A stretch of DNA of 16,086 bases from JBBQNJ01 sp038329845 (lineage in GTDB: Bacteria; Planctomycetota; Phycisphaerae; Tepidisphaerales; Tepidisphaeraceae), in contig JBBQNJ010000093.1 of assembly GCA_038329845.1 (NCBI GenBank), positions 1-16,086 on the forward strand. Direction: 5' to 3'. Made by a program: the position numbers and the translations under genes. A model generated the notes under the pieces. That model saw nothing but the letters and a program-made list of their open reading frames with translations. It had not been told where the DNA came from and searched no databases. This document shows positions 6,410 through 13,961 of the stretch, piece by piece. The stretch's first letter is position 1, and each line of letters begins with the position of its first letter.

Positions 6410-7054
6410 TCACGGGGCCAATCGCTCGAGGCGCCAGGCACCGTCGTGGCGGTGGTAGCGCAGCCGATCGTGCAGGCGTCCGGTGCGGCCTTGCCAGAAC
6501 TCGATCGACTCGGGGACGACCACGTATCCTCCCCAATGTTCGGGCAGGGGGATCTCGTTTTCGGCGAATTGGCGACGGCACTGCTCGAACCGATCAACCA
6601 GCTCCCGACGCGAGGCAATCACTTGGCTTTGATCCGAGGCCCAGGCCCCGAGGCGGGCCTCGAGCGGGCGCGAATCGAAATAGGCCTGGGCTTCGGCGCG
6701 GTCGAGCCGCTGGACCATTCCTTCGATGCGAACCTGCCGCTCGAGCGCTGGCCAGAAAAACACCAGGGCCGCCCGGGGATTGCGGGCGAGCGTGCGACCC
6801 TTGCGGCTATGAAAATTAGTGTAAAAGGTGAATCCGCGGTCGTCGAAATCCTTGAGCAGAACGATCCGGGCCGAGGGCGCGCCATCCGGCTCGGCGGTCG
6901 CCAGGGTCATAGCGTTGGCCTCGCGCACATTCGCCTCGATCGCTTGGGCGAACCAGCGGGCAAACTGCTCGATCGGATCGTTCGCCGCGTCCAATTCATT
7001 CAATTCGCCGGACGTATAATCCACTCGCAAGGTGATCGGGATGCGCTGGTCCAT
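6410..7054 (-). CDS. pdxH: Pyridoxamine 5'-phosphate oxidase
   Basis: FMN enzyme that oxidises PNP or PMP to pyridoxal 5'-phosphate, the PLP cofactor that the aminotransferase encoded at 12661-13848 would also need. At 214 residues it has the family length. Visible signatures are RIVLLKDFDDRGFTFYTN followed by SRKG (FMN phosphate binding), then FFWPALERQVRIEG, GAWASDQSQ, a C-terminal RLHDR substrate-binding motif and the typical ending RLAP. The start ATG at 7054 lacks a Shine-Dalgarno and is only 6 nt from a -10-like box. It is divergent from the membrane gene at 7135 and convergent, with zero spacing, with the MgtC-family gene. Confidence 0.95.
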   Translation of the reverse strand: MDQRIPITLRVDYTSGELNELDAANDPIEQFARWFAQAIEANVREANAMTLATAEPDGAPSARIVLLKDFDDRGFTFYTNFHSRKGRTLARNPRAALVFFWPALERQVRIEGMVQRLDRAEAQAYFDSRPLEARLGAWASDQSQVIASRRELVDRFEQCRRQFAENEIPLPEHWGGYVVVPESIEFWQGRTGRLHDRLRYHRHDGAWRLERLAP

Positions 7055-7060
7055 CGATCA

Positions 7061-7089
7061 AGTATTGGTCGCCTGGCATCGGTGGACAA
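7061..7089 (-). promoter_or_regulatory. pdxH promoter candidate (leaderless type)
   Basis: Minus-strand TTGTCC (7084-7089; 4/6), 17-bp spacer, AATACT (7061-7066; 4/6). The -10 ends 6 nt before the ATG, so the RNA would start at about the start codon. Confidence 0.45.
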
Positions 7090-7096
7090 GCGGGGC

Positions 7097-7125
7097 TTGG
7101 GAGATGCTTGGCCGGGGCGTAGGAT
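7097..7125 (+). promoter_or_regulatory. Promoter candidate for the TMTC-like gene
   Basis: TTGGGA (7097-7102; 4/6), 17-bp spacer, TAGGAT (7120-7125; 4/6), ending 9 nt before the ATG at 7135. It is back to back with the pdxH promoter: the two -35 boxes are 7 bp apart. No Shine-Dalgarno precedes the ATG. Confidence 0.4.
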
Positions 7126-7134
7126 TCGACGTGC

Positions 7135-8790
7135 ATGATTCCTTCGCCCGCGCAGACGCAGCGACAACTCTCCGCATGGCTCCCGGCCATTTGCGCCGCG
7201 GCACTGGCGCTGGCGCTGTACGCGATCGACCTGCGGGCGACGTACATCTACGACGATCAGTGGATCGTGCTGCGCGATAAGCGCCTGCAAGACCCGTCGC
7301 GCTGGGGTGAATTGTGGACCGATGCCTATTTCCCCGGCGCCCCCGACCATCTATGGCGGCCCTTGACCAGCACCACGCTGGCGGTGCAAACGTGGCTTGC
7401 GGGCAAGACCGACGCCCTGGGTGCCGGGGCCTGGCAGTTTCATCTGTTCAATATTCTCACCCACGTCATCGCCAGCGCCTTGACAGCGGAACTGGCCCGC
7501 CGGCTGATCGCCCGGCGCAGCGGCGAACGGCGCGGGATCGCTGGGGGATTCATCGCCGGCTTGTTGTTCGCGGCGCATCCGGTTCACGTCGAGGCGGTGG
7601 CGACAATCGTTAATCGCGGCGAGACGCTGTGCGCCATCGGGGTGCTGGCGGCGCTGGGAGTGCTGGTGGGGCGTGCCCTCACGCCGGCGCGGGCGGTGGT
7701 GATCGCGGCGCTGTTTCTACTGGCGGTGCTGAGCAAGGATCAGGGCATTCTTCTGCCAACGATGATCGTCACGTGGTGGTTGACGGTGTGGATGCATGGC
7801 CGAGCCGAACGCGGCCGGATCGAGGCGACGGAGTTTCCGCGTCCGGCGAAGATGACGCTGCTGCTGCTCATGCTTTTCTGCACGTCTGGATATCTGCTGG
7901 TGCGTGAATCGGTGGCCCCGATGGCATGGGATCGGTATTTTCTCGAGTGGGTGGTCAATCCCATCGTGCGGGCCGAGGGGGCGGCGCGATGGCTGGTGCC
8001 GATCGAGATCCTGGGGCGATACGTGGGGCTGCTGATCGCACCGATTCACCTGTCGCTGGACTACGGCTGGCGGGTGACCTACTGGACGGTGCGGTGGGAT
8101 CAGCCGTGGATTTACATCGGGCTGGGAGCGATTGTCGCCTGGGCGGCGGGGATGATCGCGGCGATTCGGATGCGCGATCGGGCGGCGGCTTTCTCGCTCG
8201 TTTGCCTGGCGATGCTGTGGGGGCTGGTATCGAACATTCCGATGCTGATCGGCACGATCATGGGCGAGCGTCTGCTCTATCTGCCGTCGGCATTTTTCCT
8301 GATTTTGCTGGCGATTCCCTTGTCGCGGCTGCCAGCGGGCCCATTGGCGATCATGCTGGCGGTGCTGTTGACGCTGGCATCGGTCAGGACGGTCACATAT
8401 GCGCGGCTATTCGAGAATCGCGCGCGGCTCTACGGATATGTCGCCCAGAGCCAGCCCGATTCGATGCAGGCGCACGTGATGTGGGCCGTGGAACTGCATG
8501 AGCGGGATGACCTCACCGGCGCCGATCGGATCATGCGCGATGTTCGCCGGCGATTTCCCGAGTATTCGCACGTCTGGAGCTACTCGGCGCTGGTGGCGAT
8601 GGAGATGGGACGGCTGGACGAGGCCGAGCGCTATCTCGATGAGGCGGAAAAATGGCTGGGTAAGGAAAGTCCCGATCTGCCGCGGGGGCTGAGGGACAAG
8701 CTGTTTAATTATCGCGCTGCCGCCGCGGCCGCTGCCGCCGCGGCGACCGGGCCTTCGACGGCGCCGGCGACCGCGACAGGGGCACCATGA
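7135..8790 (+). CDS. TMTC-like GT-C membrane glycosyltransferase with C-terminal TPR segment
   Basis: A 551-residue polytopic membrane protein with about 10 hydrophobic segments. Its pattern matches bacterial relatives of the TMTC (transmembrane and TPR) O-mannosyltransferases: an acidic pair in the first external loop (YDD, D40-D41), LWRPLT near 73-78, AAHPVHVEAVATIVNRGE near 146-163, LSKDQGILLP, and GERLLYLPSAFF. Residues about 440-510 are soluble helices with TPR-like spacing (ALVAMEMGRLDEAERYLDEA). GT-C enzymes transfer sugars from polyprenyl-phosphate donors outside the membrane, so a glycosylation role is likely but the acceptor is unknown. The C-terminus is a poly-Ala and Thr/Pro/Ala tail. 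The gene ends 10 bp from the convergent sugar-transferase gene. Confidence 0.75.
   Translation: MIPSPAQTQRQLSAWLPAICAAALALALYAIDLRATYIYDDQWIVLRDKRLQDPSRWGELWTDAYFPGAPDHLWRPLTSTTLAVQTWLAGKTDALGAGAWQFHLFNILTHVIASALTAELARRLIARRSGERRGIAGGFIAGLLFAAHPVHVEAVATIVNRGETLCAIGVLAALGVLVGRALTPARAVVIAALFLLAVLSKDQGILLPTMIVTWWLTVWMHGRAERGRIEATEFPRPAKMTLLLLMLFCTSGYLLVRESVAPMAWDRYFLEWVVNPIVRAEGAARWLVPIEILGRYVGLLIAPIHLSLDYGWRVTYWTVRWDQPWIYIGLGAIVAWAAGMIAAIRMRDRAAAFSLVCLAMLWGLVSNIPMLIGTIMGERLLYLPSAFFLILLAIPLSRLPAGPLAIMLAVLLTLASVRTVTYARLFENRARLYGYVAQSQPDSMQAHVMWAVELHERDDLTGADRIMRDVRRRFPEYSHVWSYSALVAMEMGRLDEAERYLDEAEKWLGKESPDLPRGLRDKLFNYRAAAAAAAAAATGPSTAPATATGAP
8716..8745 (+). repeat. Tandem 15-bp repeat encoding a poly-Ala run
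   Basis: GCTGCCGCCGCGGCC (8716-8730) is repeated with one change at 8731-8745, giving ten consecutive Ala codons near the C-terminus of the TMTC-like protein. It probably expanded by slippage and keeps the frame. Confidence 0.75.
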
Positions 8791-8793
8791 GAC

Positions 8794-8810
8794 GCTGGGC
8801 TTAACTCAGC
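8794..8810. terminator. Weak hairpin between convergent genes
   Basis: GCTGGG and CTCAGC can pair (6 bp including one G-T) around a short loop in the 10-bp gap and over the last codon of the sugar transferase. There is no T-run on either strand, so intrinsic termination is doubtful. Confidence 0.2.
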
Positions 8811-9673
8811 GATGGCGGTCGGGGCGGCAGGTCCTTCAGCCAACGTTCGTAGAGCCGCCCGTGCGGGCGCAGGACGGCCCAGGCGGTGAGGAAGAGGATT
8901 TTCAGGTCGGTCCATAGACTCTGATGGCGCTGATACCACAGCTCGAGTTCGCCTTTGTAGGGGGCGATGTCTTCGAGGTAGACCCGCTCGGGGGGTTTGG
9001 CCGAGCGAGCCGTGATCGCTTCTTCATCGCGGAAGACGATCGAGCCGATCCCGGTTAATCCCGGCTTGAGGGCGATGATCTTCTCCTGCACGTGCGCGGG
9101 GTAATACTCGAAGCTCTTGGGCATCAGCGGACGCCAGCCGACGAAGCTCATGTCGCCCACGAAGATGTTGATGATCTGGGGCAGCTCGTTGACCTTGGTC
9201 TTACGCAGAAATTTCCCGAACGGCAGCACCCGGGAATCGTTTTGCAGGGTGATGTCCTTCGAGCCGGTCCACTCCGCGTCCTTGCGCATGGTGGCGAACT
9301 TATAGACCCCGAAGCGGCGGCCGCCTTGTCCGACGCGCTGCTGGAGGAACCAGACTTCGCCTTCGCCGGTGAGGCGCAGGATCAGCATGATCAGCCCCAG
9401 CGGAATGGCCAGGATCAGCAGTGCCGCGGCGGAAAACAGCAGATCGAACGCCCGCTTTCCGGCGCTGCGCGGCGGCGGTGGTGGTGGTGGTGGTGGTGGC
9501 GGTGGTGGCGCAGCGACGGCGGCGGAGGAGGCGGAGGCCGACGAAAGGGACTGCGACGACGCCGGCCTTGCCGCAGGCCCTACATCCGGTCGTCGAGGTA
9601 CTTGAACGTTTCCTTGTGGCTGAATCGGCGCAGGGTCTGGTTGAACAGGTCCACCAAACTCGCTTTGTTCCAT
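8801..9673 (-). CDS. PglC/WcaJ-type sugar-1-phosphate transferase (phosphoglycosyl transferase)
   Basis: Bacterial sugar transferase that would attach a phospho-sugar from a UDP-sugar to polyprenyl phosphate at the inner face of the membrane, starting glycan assembly. The catalytic domain follows a Lys/Arg-flanked membrane segment (RAFDLLFSAAALLILAIPLG, residues about 75-94). Core motifs are QQRVGQ (111-116), YKFATMR (124-130), NELPQIINI (162-170), GDMSFVGWRPLMP (173-185) and KPGLTG (203-208). Residue 162 is Asn where many relatives have the Asp of the DE dyad. Residues 1-68 are an added Pro/Ser/Ala-rich leader ending in 13 consecutive Pro. The ATG at 9673 is the only in-frame start before the catalytic domain in this part of the frame. 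It overlaps the upstream dehydratase gene by 94 bp in another frame, which implies translational coupling. Last gene of the operon. Confidence 0.85.
   Translation of the reverse strand: MEQSEFGGPVQPDPAPIQPQGNVQVPRRPDVGPAARPASSQSLSSASASSAAVAAPPPPPPPPPPPPPRSAGKRAFDLLFSAAALLILAIPLGLIMLILRLTGEGEVWFLQQRVGQGGRRFGVYKFATMRKDAEWTGSKDITLQNDSRVLPFGKFLRKTKVNELPQIINIFVGDMSFVGWRPLMPKSFEYYPAHVQEKIIALKPGLTGIGSIVFRDEEAITARSAKPPERVYLEDIAPYKGELELWYQRHQSLWTDLKILFLTAWAVLRPHGRLYERWLKDLPPRPPSLS
9470..9508 (-). repeat. Trinucleotide repeat encoding 13 consecutive prolines
   Basis: Thirteen CCA/CCG codons in a row (residues 56-68 of the sugar transferase), including seven consecutive CCA. Such a tract normally stalls ribosomes without EF-P. 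Changes in copy number would keep the reading frame and alter only linker length. Confidence 0.9.
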
Positions 9674-10770
9674 TGCCTTGACTCCAGCATTTGCCCGATC
9701 GTCGTCTCGAAGCGCTCCAGCGCCGCCGAGTCCCAGCCCACATCGTTGGTCACCACTCCGATATCGGCAAATCGCTGCCAATCGACTTGTTCGTCGGCGG
9801 TGTAAAATTCCTCCGTGTCCTTTTCGCCGGTGGTGTCGCTGGTGAAGAAATAACAGGGCCAGCGGCGCTGGGGGAGCAATTCCTCGACGCGGGCGCGGGC
9901 CTCGTCTTCCGAGGCGCATTCGACCGGCTCGTATCCGAGGCTCTGGAGGTATCGCCGACAGATCGCCGAGAATTTTTCCAGGTGGAGCTTTTCATTGAGC
10001 TTGGGAAAGAAAATATCGCGGTTGTTTCCCAGCAGGGTGCTCATCAAACAGAGGATGGCACCCTCGGCGTCGGTGACGAAATAGCGTCGAACATCGTCGG
10101 GTGCCACCAGCGGCTGGCGGCGGCGGATTCGCACGGTCCACGAATGGGGCAGCGACCCATCGGAAAACGCGACGTTGGCGAATCGCGCGGTCGAAACGGG
10201 AATCTGCTCACTGCGGCGCATGAGAAACATCTCCATGATCCGCTTGGAAGCGCCCATCATGTTCACCGGGTTCGACGCCTTGTCCGTCGAGACGCAGAAA
10301 TGCTTCTTAGCACCCATGGCGATCGCCTGGGCGACAATTTTGTCGGTGTTCAGCACGTTCACGCGGATCATCCGCATCAGCGTGAACGGGTCTTTTTCGC
10401 TGCGAACATGCTTGAGGGCCGAGAAGTTCATCACGTAGTCGTACGGTCCGTGGGCCGTGATCATCGCGTCGAACTCCGGCGAGCCGCAGTCCAGCGCGAA
10501 GGCGTGGAAATCGCCTTGGATGTACCCCATCGACGAGCGGAGGTCGCGCACCAGCTCGGCGAGATTATTCTCCGAGATATCCACCACATGCAGCACGCGC
10601 GGGGACCGGCGAAACAGTTCGCGGACCACCGCCGATCCGATCGACCCGGCCCCGCCGATCACCAGGAATCGTCCCGAGGCGACGGCGCCATCGAGCGCTG
10701 CGCCGTGACGAGAGAGATCCTCCGCGAACAGCGGCTTGTCTCGACCGATCAGGGTAAGCATTGAGGTCAT
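9580..10770 (-). CDS. PglF/CapD-like UDP-GlcNAc 4,6-dehydratase (short, soluble type)
   Basis: Extended short-chain dehydrogenase of the CapD (polysaccharide biosynthesis) family, 396 residues. The Rossmann motif is GGAGSIGS (39-46), with VVDISENNL at 62-70. The catalytic stretch STDKA (161-165) plus M172 in NMMGASKR matches the retaining PglF pattern (Thr-Asp-Lys, with Met where classic SDRs have Tyr), so UDP-2-acetamido-2,6-dideoxy-4-ketoglucose is the likely product. It lacks the transmembrane N-terminus of PglF/WbpM. Start: MTSM with ATG at 10770; AGG lies 7 nt upstream. A second ATG three codons in is possible. It lies 57 bp after the HAD gene and overlaps the sugar-transferase start by 94 bp. 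It supplies the 4-keto sugar for the aminotransferase at the head of the operon. Confidence 0.87.
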   Translation of the reverse strand: MTSMLTLIGRDKPLFAEDLSRHGAALDGAVASGRFLVIGGAGSIGSAVVRELFRRSPRVLHVVDISENNLAELVRDLRSSMGYIQGDFHAFALDCGSPEFDAMITAHGPYDYVMNFSALKHVRSEKDPFTLMRMIRVNVLNTDKIVAQAIAMGAKKHFCVSTDKASNPVNMMGASKRIMEMFLMRRSEQIPVSTARFANVAFSDGSLPHSWTVRIRRRQPLVAPDDVRRYFVTDAEGAILCLMSTLLGNNRDIFFPKLNEKLHLEKFSAICRRYLQSLGYEPVECASEDEARARVEELLPQRRWPCYFFTSDTTGEKDTEEFYTADEQVDWQRFADIGVVTNDVGWDSAALERFETTIGQMLESRQWNKASLVDLFNQTLRRFSHKETFKYLDDRM

Positions 10771-10827
10771 GTCGGTGCCTATGGTATTTGAGCTTTCCCG
10801 GCGTTGCCAGACGAGCGGGCAACGCGA

Positions 10828-11568
10828 TCAGTTTTCTTGTCTCGCGACCGCTTCGATCAGGCCGAGCAGGGGTTTGGGATCAGTCAAGTCCGAAACCATC
10901 GCATCGGGGCGCAGGGCGCTCAATTGGTCCGCGGAATAGCTTCCCGTGGCGACGGACAGGACTTTGCAGCCGGCCTCGCGGGCGCAGGCGATGTCGCGCG
11001 GGGTGTCGCCGATAAGGATCGCGTTGGCAGGTTGGGCGCGGCGGGCGAATCGACGGGAATACGCCTCTAGGGCTGCGCCGACCAGCCCTGCGCGATCGAT
11101 TCCATCTTCGGCGAAAGCGCCGATGGCAAAGGCGCCGAAATCCAGTCCGGCTGCGGCGAGTTTCAAATCGGCACCGCGGCGGAAGTTGCCGGTCAGCAGC
11201 CCGAGTACCGCGTCCGGGCGCGCGGCGATCGTCTCCAGAATTTGCCGGACCCCCGGGAGGGTGATGACCCGATCGCGCGTTTGGGTAAGGTCGCGCTCAA
11301 GCTCGTCGAGGTACTTGGCCTTGTATACGTCAAATCGCCGAGCCGCCTCGGTCGAGTCGATGCCGCAGGCGGCGGTGAGCGCGCGGTAGATGTCGCCATC
11401 CAAAGTACCCGGCACAATCGGCGAAGGCCGATAGCGATCGCCGAAAATCGCTTCGGCGGCGCGGTGGATGCATCGGGTGGTGGCCCCGCCGCTGCGCAGC
11501 AGCGTGCCGTCGATGTCGAACAGCACGATCGCCGTGGATGTGGTTATTCCCGATGCCTCGTCGTTCAT
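10828..11568 (-). CDS. HAD-superfamily hydrolase, phosphoglycolate-phosphatase-like
   Basis: A 246-residue phosphatase of HAD subfamily I. Motif I is DIDGT (D18, D20), motif II LLTGN (T126), motif III K136, motif IV GDTPRD (D188, D192), with a helical cap between I and II (about residues 30-105). All catalytic residues are present. Substrates of this group are small phosphorylated acids or sugars; the true substrate is unknown. Its ATG overlaps the TGA of the ATP-grasp gene as ATGA, so the two are translationally coupled. The context suggests it prepares a substrate for the ATP-grasp ligase (for example a free hydroxy acid from a phospho-acid) or removes a phosphate from a sugar intermediate. 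This is inference. Confidence 0.8.
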   Translation of the reverse strand: MNDEASGITTSTAIVLFDIDGTLLRSGGATTRCIHRAAEAIFGDRYRPSPIVPGTLDGDIYRALTAACGIDSTEAARRFDVYKAKYLDELERDLTQTRDRVITLPGVRQILETIAARPDAVLGLLTGNFRRGADLKLAAAGLDFGAFAIGAFAEDGIDRAGLVGAALEAYSRRFARRAQPANAILIGDTPRDIACAREAGCKVLSVATGSYSADQLSALRPDAMVSDLTDPKPLLGLIEAVARQEN

Positions 11569-12578
11569 GGCGGATTTCCCGTCTTCGGTCCGGCGTCCTC
11601 GATCGCGGCGGCATCGACGAAGACCGCCTCATCGTAGCGAAGCATCACCACGCCGTCGCGCCACTCATCGGTCGGGGGACTGATCGGCCGGCCCAGCGAT
11701 TCTTCAATAATCCAGCGCGCCATCGGGGCGCCGGCCTCGTGGGTCAACGGATACCCGCCTCCGAAGCGGGCGTTGATTTCACTCACAAGCACGCGATCGC
11801 TCGCCGGATCGTGGAAAATCTGAATGTTCAGTACGCCCCAGGCGCCCGGCAGCGCTTCGGCGACCCGCCACGCCAGTTCCTGCATCGCCGGAAACCGAAC
11901 GGTCATCCCCTTGGCGACTTCTCCGCCCCGCGTGGCCATCCGCCAGCGGGGCACGGCGGCGCGGCAGGCACCGGCGAGATCGACGTACACGTCCACGGTG
12001 TATTCCCGACCGCGGGCCAGTTCCTGCGCGATCAAGTCGCCATGGCCGCGCATCGCCGCTTCGAGGTCTGCGGCGTCGATCGCGATTCTCGCCCCGATCG
12101 AGGCGCTGCCCCGCACGGGTTTGATGAACAGCGGAAACGTCCAGTCCGCGCCCCGGCGCGCCAGCAGGTCCGCCGGTTCGATCTGGCGAACCGTGGGAAA
12201 ACCGTGGGCTTCGAGAAACGAATGCGTCGCCCGCTTGTCGTTGCAGATGGCGATCGCCTCGGGCGCGCTGACCATCACTTCGGCACCGATCCGGGCAAAT
12301 TGGTCGCGGTGGCGGGTGAGGAAATCCAGATCAGGGTCGATGGTGGGGATGATCAGCTTGATCCGATTTTGCCGACAGACATTCAGCATCGAGTCCAGGC
12401 AGGAGGGATCGGAGTAGGGGGGGACGAGCAGGCGATGCCCCGCCAGCCGCATGGCGGGCGAGGCGTCGGTGATGTCTGAAGCGATGACCTGTCCGTCGAT
12501 CCCCAAGGATCGGATCGACTCCTCGAGCAGGCGCATCAGCGCCACCCGGCGACCGGCGGCGCACAGCAGGATGTTCAT
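11565..12578 (-). CDS. ATP-grasp ligase (CarB/PylC-like) in nucleotide-sugar operon
   Basis: A 337-residue protein beginning MNILLCAAGRRVALMRLL, typical of ATP-grasp proteins with a CarB-like preATP-grasp fold. ATP-binding features are NDKRATHSFLEAHGFPT (113-129), FIKPVRGSASIG (151-162), QELARGREYTVDVYVD (185-200) and the Mg-binding SEINARFGGGYPL (266-278). Such enzymes activate a carboxylate as acyl phosphate and join it to an amine. In this operon the obvious amine is the 4-amino group made by the aminotransferase, so it may replace the usual acetyltransferase. ATG 12578 is chosen from the family start; an in-frame ATG at 12635 would add 19 Pro/Arg-rich residues. Neither has a good Shine-Dalgarno. 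It ends by ATGA overlap with the HAD gene. Confidence 0.85.
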   Translation of the reverse strand: MNILLCAAGRRVALMRLLEESIRSLGIDGQVIASDITDASPAMRLAGHRLLVPPYSDPSCLDSMLNVCRQNRIKLIIPTIDPDLDFLTRHRDQFARIGAEVMVSAPEAIAICNDKRATHSFLEAHGFPTVRQIEPADLLARRGADWTFPLFIKPVRGSASIGARIAIDAADLEAAMRGHGDLIAQELARGREYTVDVYVDLAGACRAAVPRWRMATRGGEVAKGMTVRFPAMQELAWRVAEALPGAWGVLNIQIFHDPASDRVLVSEINARFGGGYPLTHEAGAPMARWIIEESLGRPISPPTDEWRDGVVMLRYDEAVFVDAAAIEDAGPKTGNPP

Positions 12579-12660
12579 CGGCTCGCGGCGGCGCGCGTGG
12601 GGTTCGGTCGTCGCTGGGGATACAGGCAGCGTCATCGGCGATGGAGGAATTGGAAAAGCC

Positions 12661-13848
12661 CTAGGCCTCGGCACCCAGCGCGGCGCTACTGGGGACGTTG
12701 ATAATCCGTCTGGCCATATCCTCGGTGGCCGACAGGTCCATACGCGGGTTGGCGGCGAACATCGGCAGCTCGTGCATCGGCCGCCAGACCGGGCGAGATT
12801 GCAGCTTGGCACCGTTTAGCGCCGCGAGGATACGGTCGTGGGCATCCAGAGCGCCGTCGCCGAGGATCAGCGTGTTCAGCCAATAGTTGCTTCGGCAGTG
12901 CGCCGGCTCGACGAGAACTTCGATATCGTCGAGTCCCTCGAACGCCTCGATATATTTCGCCGCCAGCCGGCGCTTGAGGATCAGAAATTCGGGCAATTGC
13001 TCGAGCTGGGCGCATCCCAGAGCGGCGTTGAGGTTGGGCATCCGGTAGTTGTAGCCGATCTCGTCGTGGAGAAATTCCCACGGGTGCGCCACCTTGGCGG
13101 TGCTGGCCAGATGCTCGGCCCGCTCGGCCAGAGCCTGGTCGCTGGTGAGGATCGCCCCGCCTCCCCCGGTGGTCACGATCTTGTTTCCGTTGAAGCTCAG
13201 CACGCCCAGTCGTCCGAAGGATCCGGTGTGGCGCGAGCGATATTCGCTGCCCAGCGATTCGGCGGCGTCTTCGATGATCGGCAGCCCCCATCGCCCGGCC
13301 ACGTCGCACAGGCCGTCGAGGTCCGCGGGGTGTCCGAAGGTGTGCATGGGAACGATCGCCGAGATGCGCCGCTGCGTCTGGCGGTTGCGCAGCACGCCGT
13401 CGGTCCGAACCGCGATGCTCGACAGGTGATCATTGAGCTTCTGCGGATCCATCCCCAGTGTTCGCCGCTCGATGTCGCAGAGATGAACCGCCGCGTGGCA
13501 ATAGTTGACGGCGTTGGCGGTGGCGACGAATGTCAGCGACGGGACCAACACTTCGTCGTCGGCCTCGACGCCCGCGAGGCGCATCGCCAGGTGCAACGCC
13601 GCGGTGCCGTTGACCGTGGCGATCGCCCGGGCAGCGCCGGTGAGCTTTTGCAACTCATGCTCGAACCGGTTGACGAACGAACCCATCGAAACCCAGGCGG
13701 TGTCAATGCATTCCTTGAGGTAGGTGAGCTCGTTCCCCGCCAGATGCGGGCCGTGCAGCAGTTGCGGCCCTGCCGACGGTCCCACGACATCCCGCACGGC
13801 GCGGACAATGCGTTGCACCTGCGAAACTGCCTGCGACACTTGAGCCAT
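12661..13848 (-). CDS. LegC/PglE-like DegT-family sugar aminotransferase
   Basis: PLP-dependent 4-aminotransferase (DegT/DnrJ/EryC1 family) of the LegC type, which aminates UDP-4-keto-6-deoxy-GlcNAc. Motifs: WVSMGSFVNRFE (52-63), NGTAALHLA (80-88, PLP phosphate site), EDAAESLGS (193-201; D194 contacts the PLP ring nitrogen) and SFNGNKIVTTGGGGA (218-232; K223 forms the Schiff base). GYNYRMPNLNAALGCAQLEQL and CRSNYWLN near the C-terminus are close to LegC consensus. It is the first gene of the minus-strand operon and is followed after 82 bp by the ATP-grasp gene. The start is uncertain: ATG 13848 is preferred because third-position GC falls upstream, but the frame is open to GTG/TTG at 13926-13929. 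There is no strong Shine-Dalgarno at either. Confidence 0.88.
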   Translation of the reverse strand: MAQVSQAVSQVQRIVRAVRDVVGPSAGPQLLHGPHLAGNELTYLKECIDTAWVSMGSFVNRFEHELQKLTGAARAIATVNGTAALHLAMRLAGVEADDEVLVPSLTFVATANAVNYCHAAVHLCDIERRTLGMDPQKLNDHLSSIAVRTDGVLRNRQTQRRISAIVPMHTFGHPADLDGLCDVAGRWGLPIIEDAAESLGSEYRSRHTGSFGRLGVLSFNGNKIVTTGGGGAILTSDQALAERAEHLASTAKVAHPWEFLHDEIGYNYRMPNLNAALGCAQLEQLPEFLILKRRLAAKYIEAFEGLDDIEVLVEPAHCRSNYWLNTLILGDGALDAHDRILAALNGAKLQSRPVWRPMHELPMFAANPRMDLSATEDMARRIINVPSSAALGAEA

Positions 13849-13961
13849 GCGGTTCACAAATTCCGACTTGAACGCCTCGCCACATCCCGCCCGAGTCGAT
13901 GGGGCAGCGTGAGATGCTAACTGCACCAAACCCCATCCGACAAGCGACGAACTCGATAACC

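Noticed and set aside
9470..9508. Phase-variable repeat in the sugar-transferase gene
   Set aside because: The unit is three bases, so copy-number change does not shift the frame; on/off switching is not expected.
9673..9919. N-terminal extension of the sugar-transferase frame up to 9919
   Set aside because: This part lies wholly within the dehydratase gene in another frame and encodes only Arg/His/Pro-rich sequence, so the ATG at 9673 is the better start.
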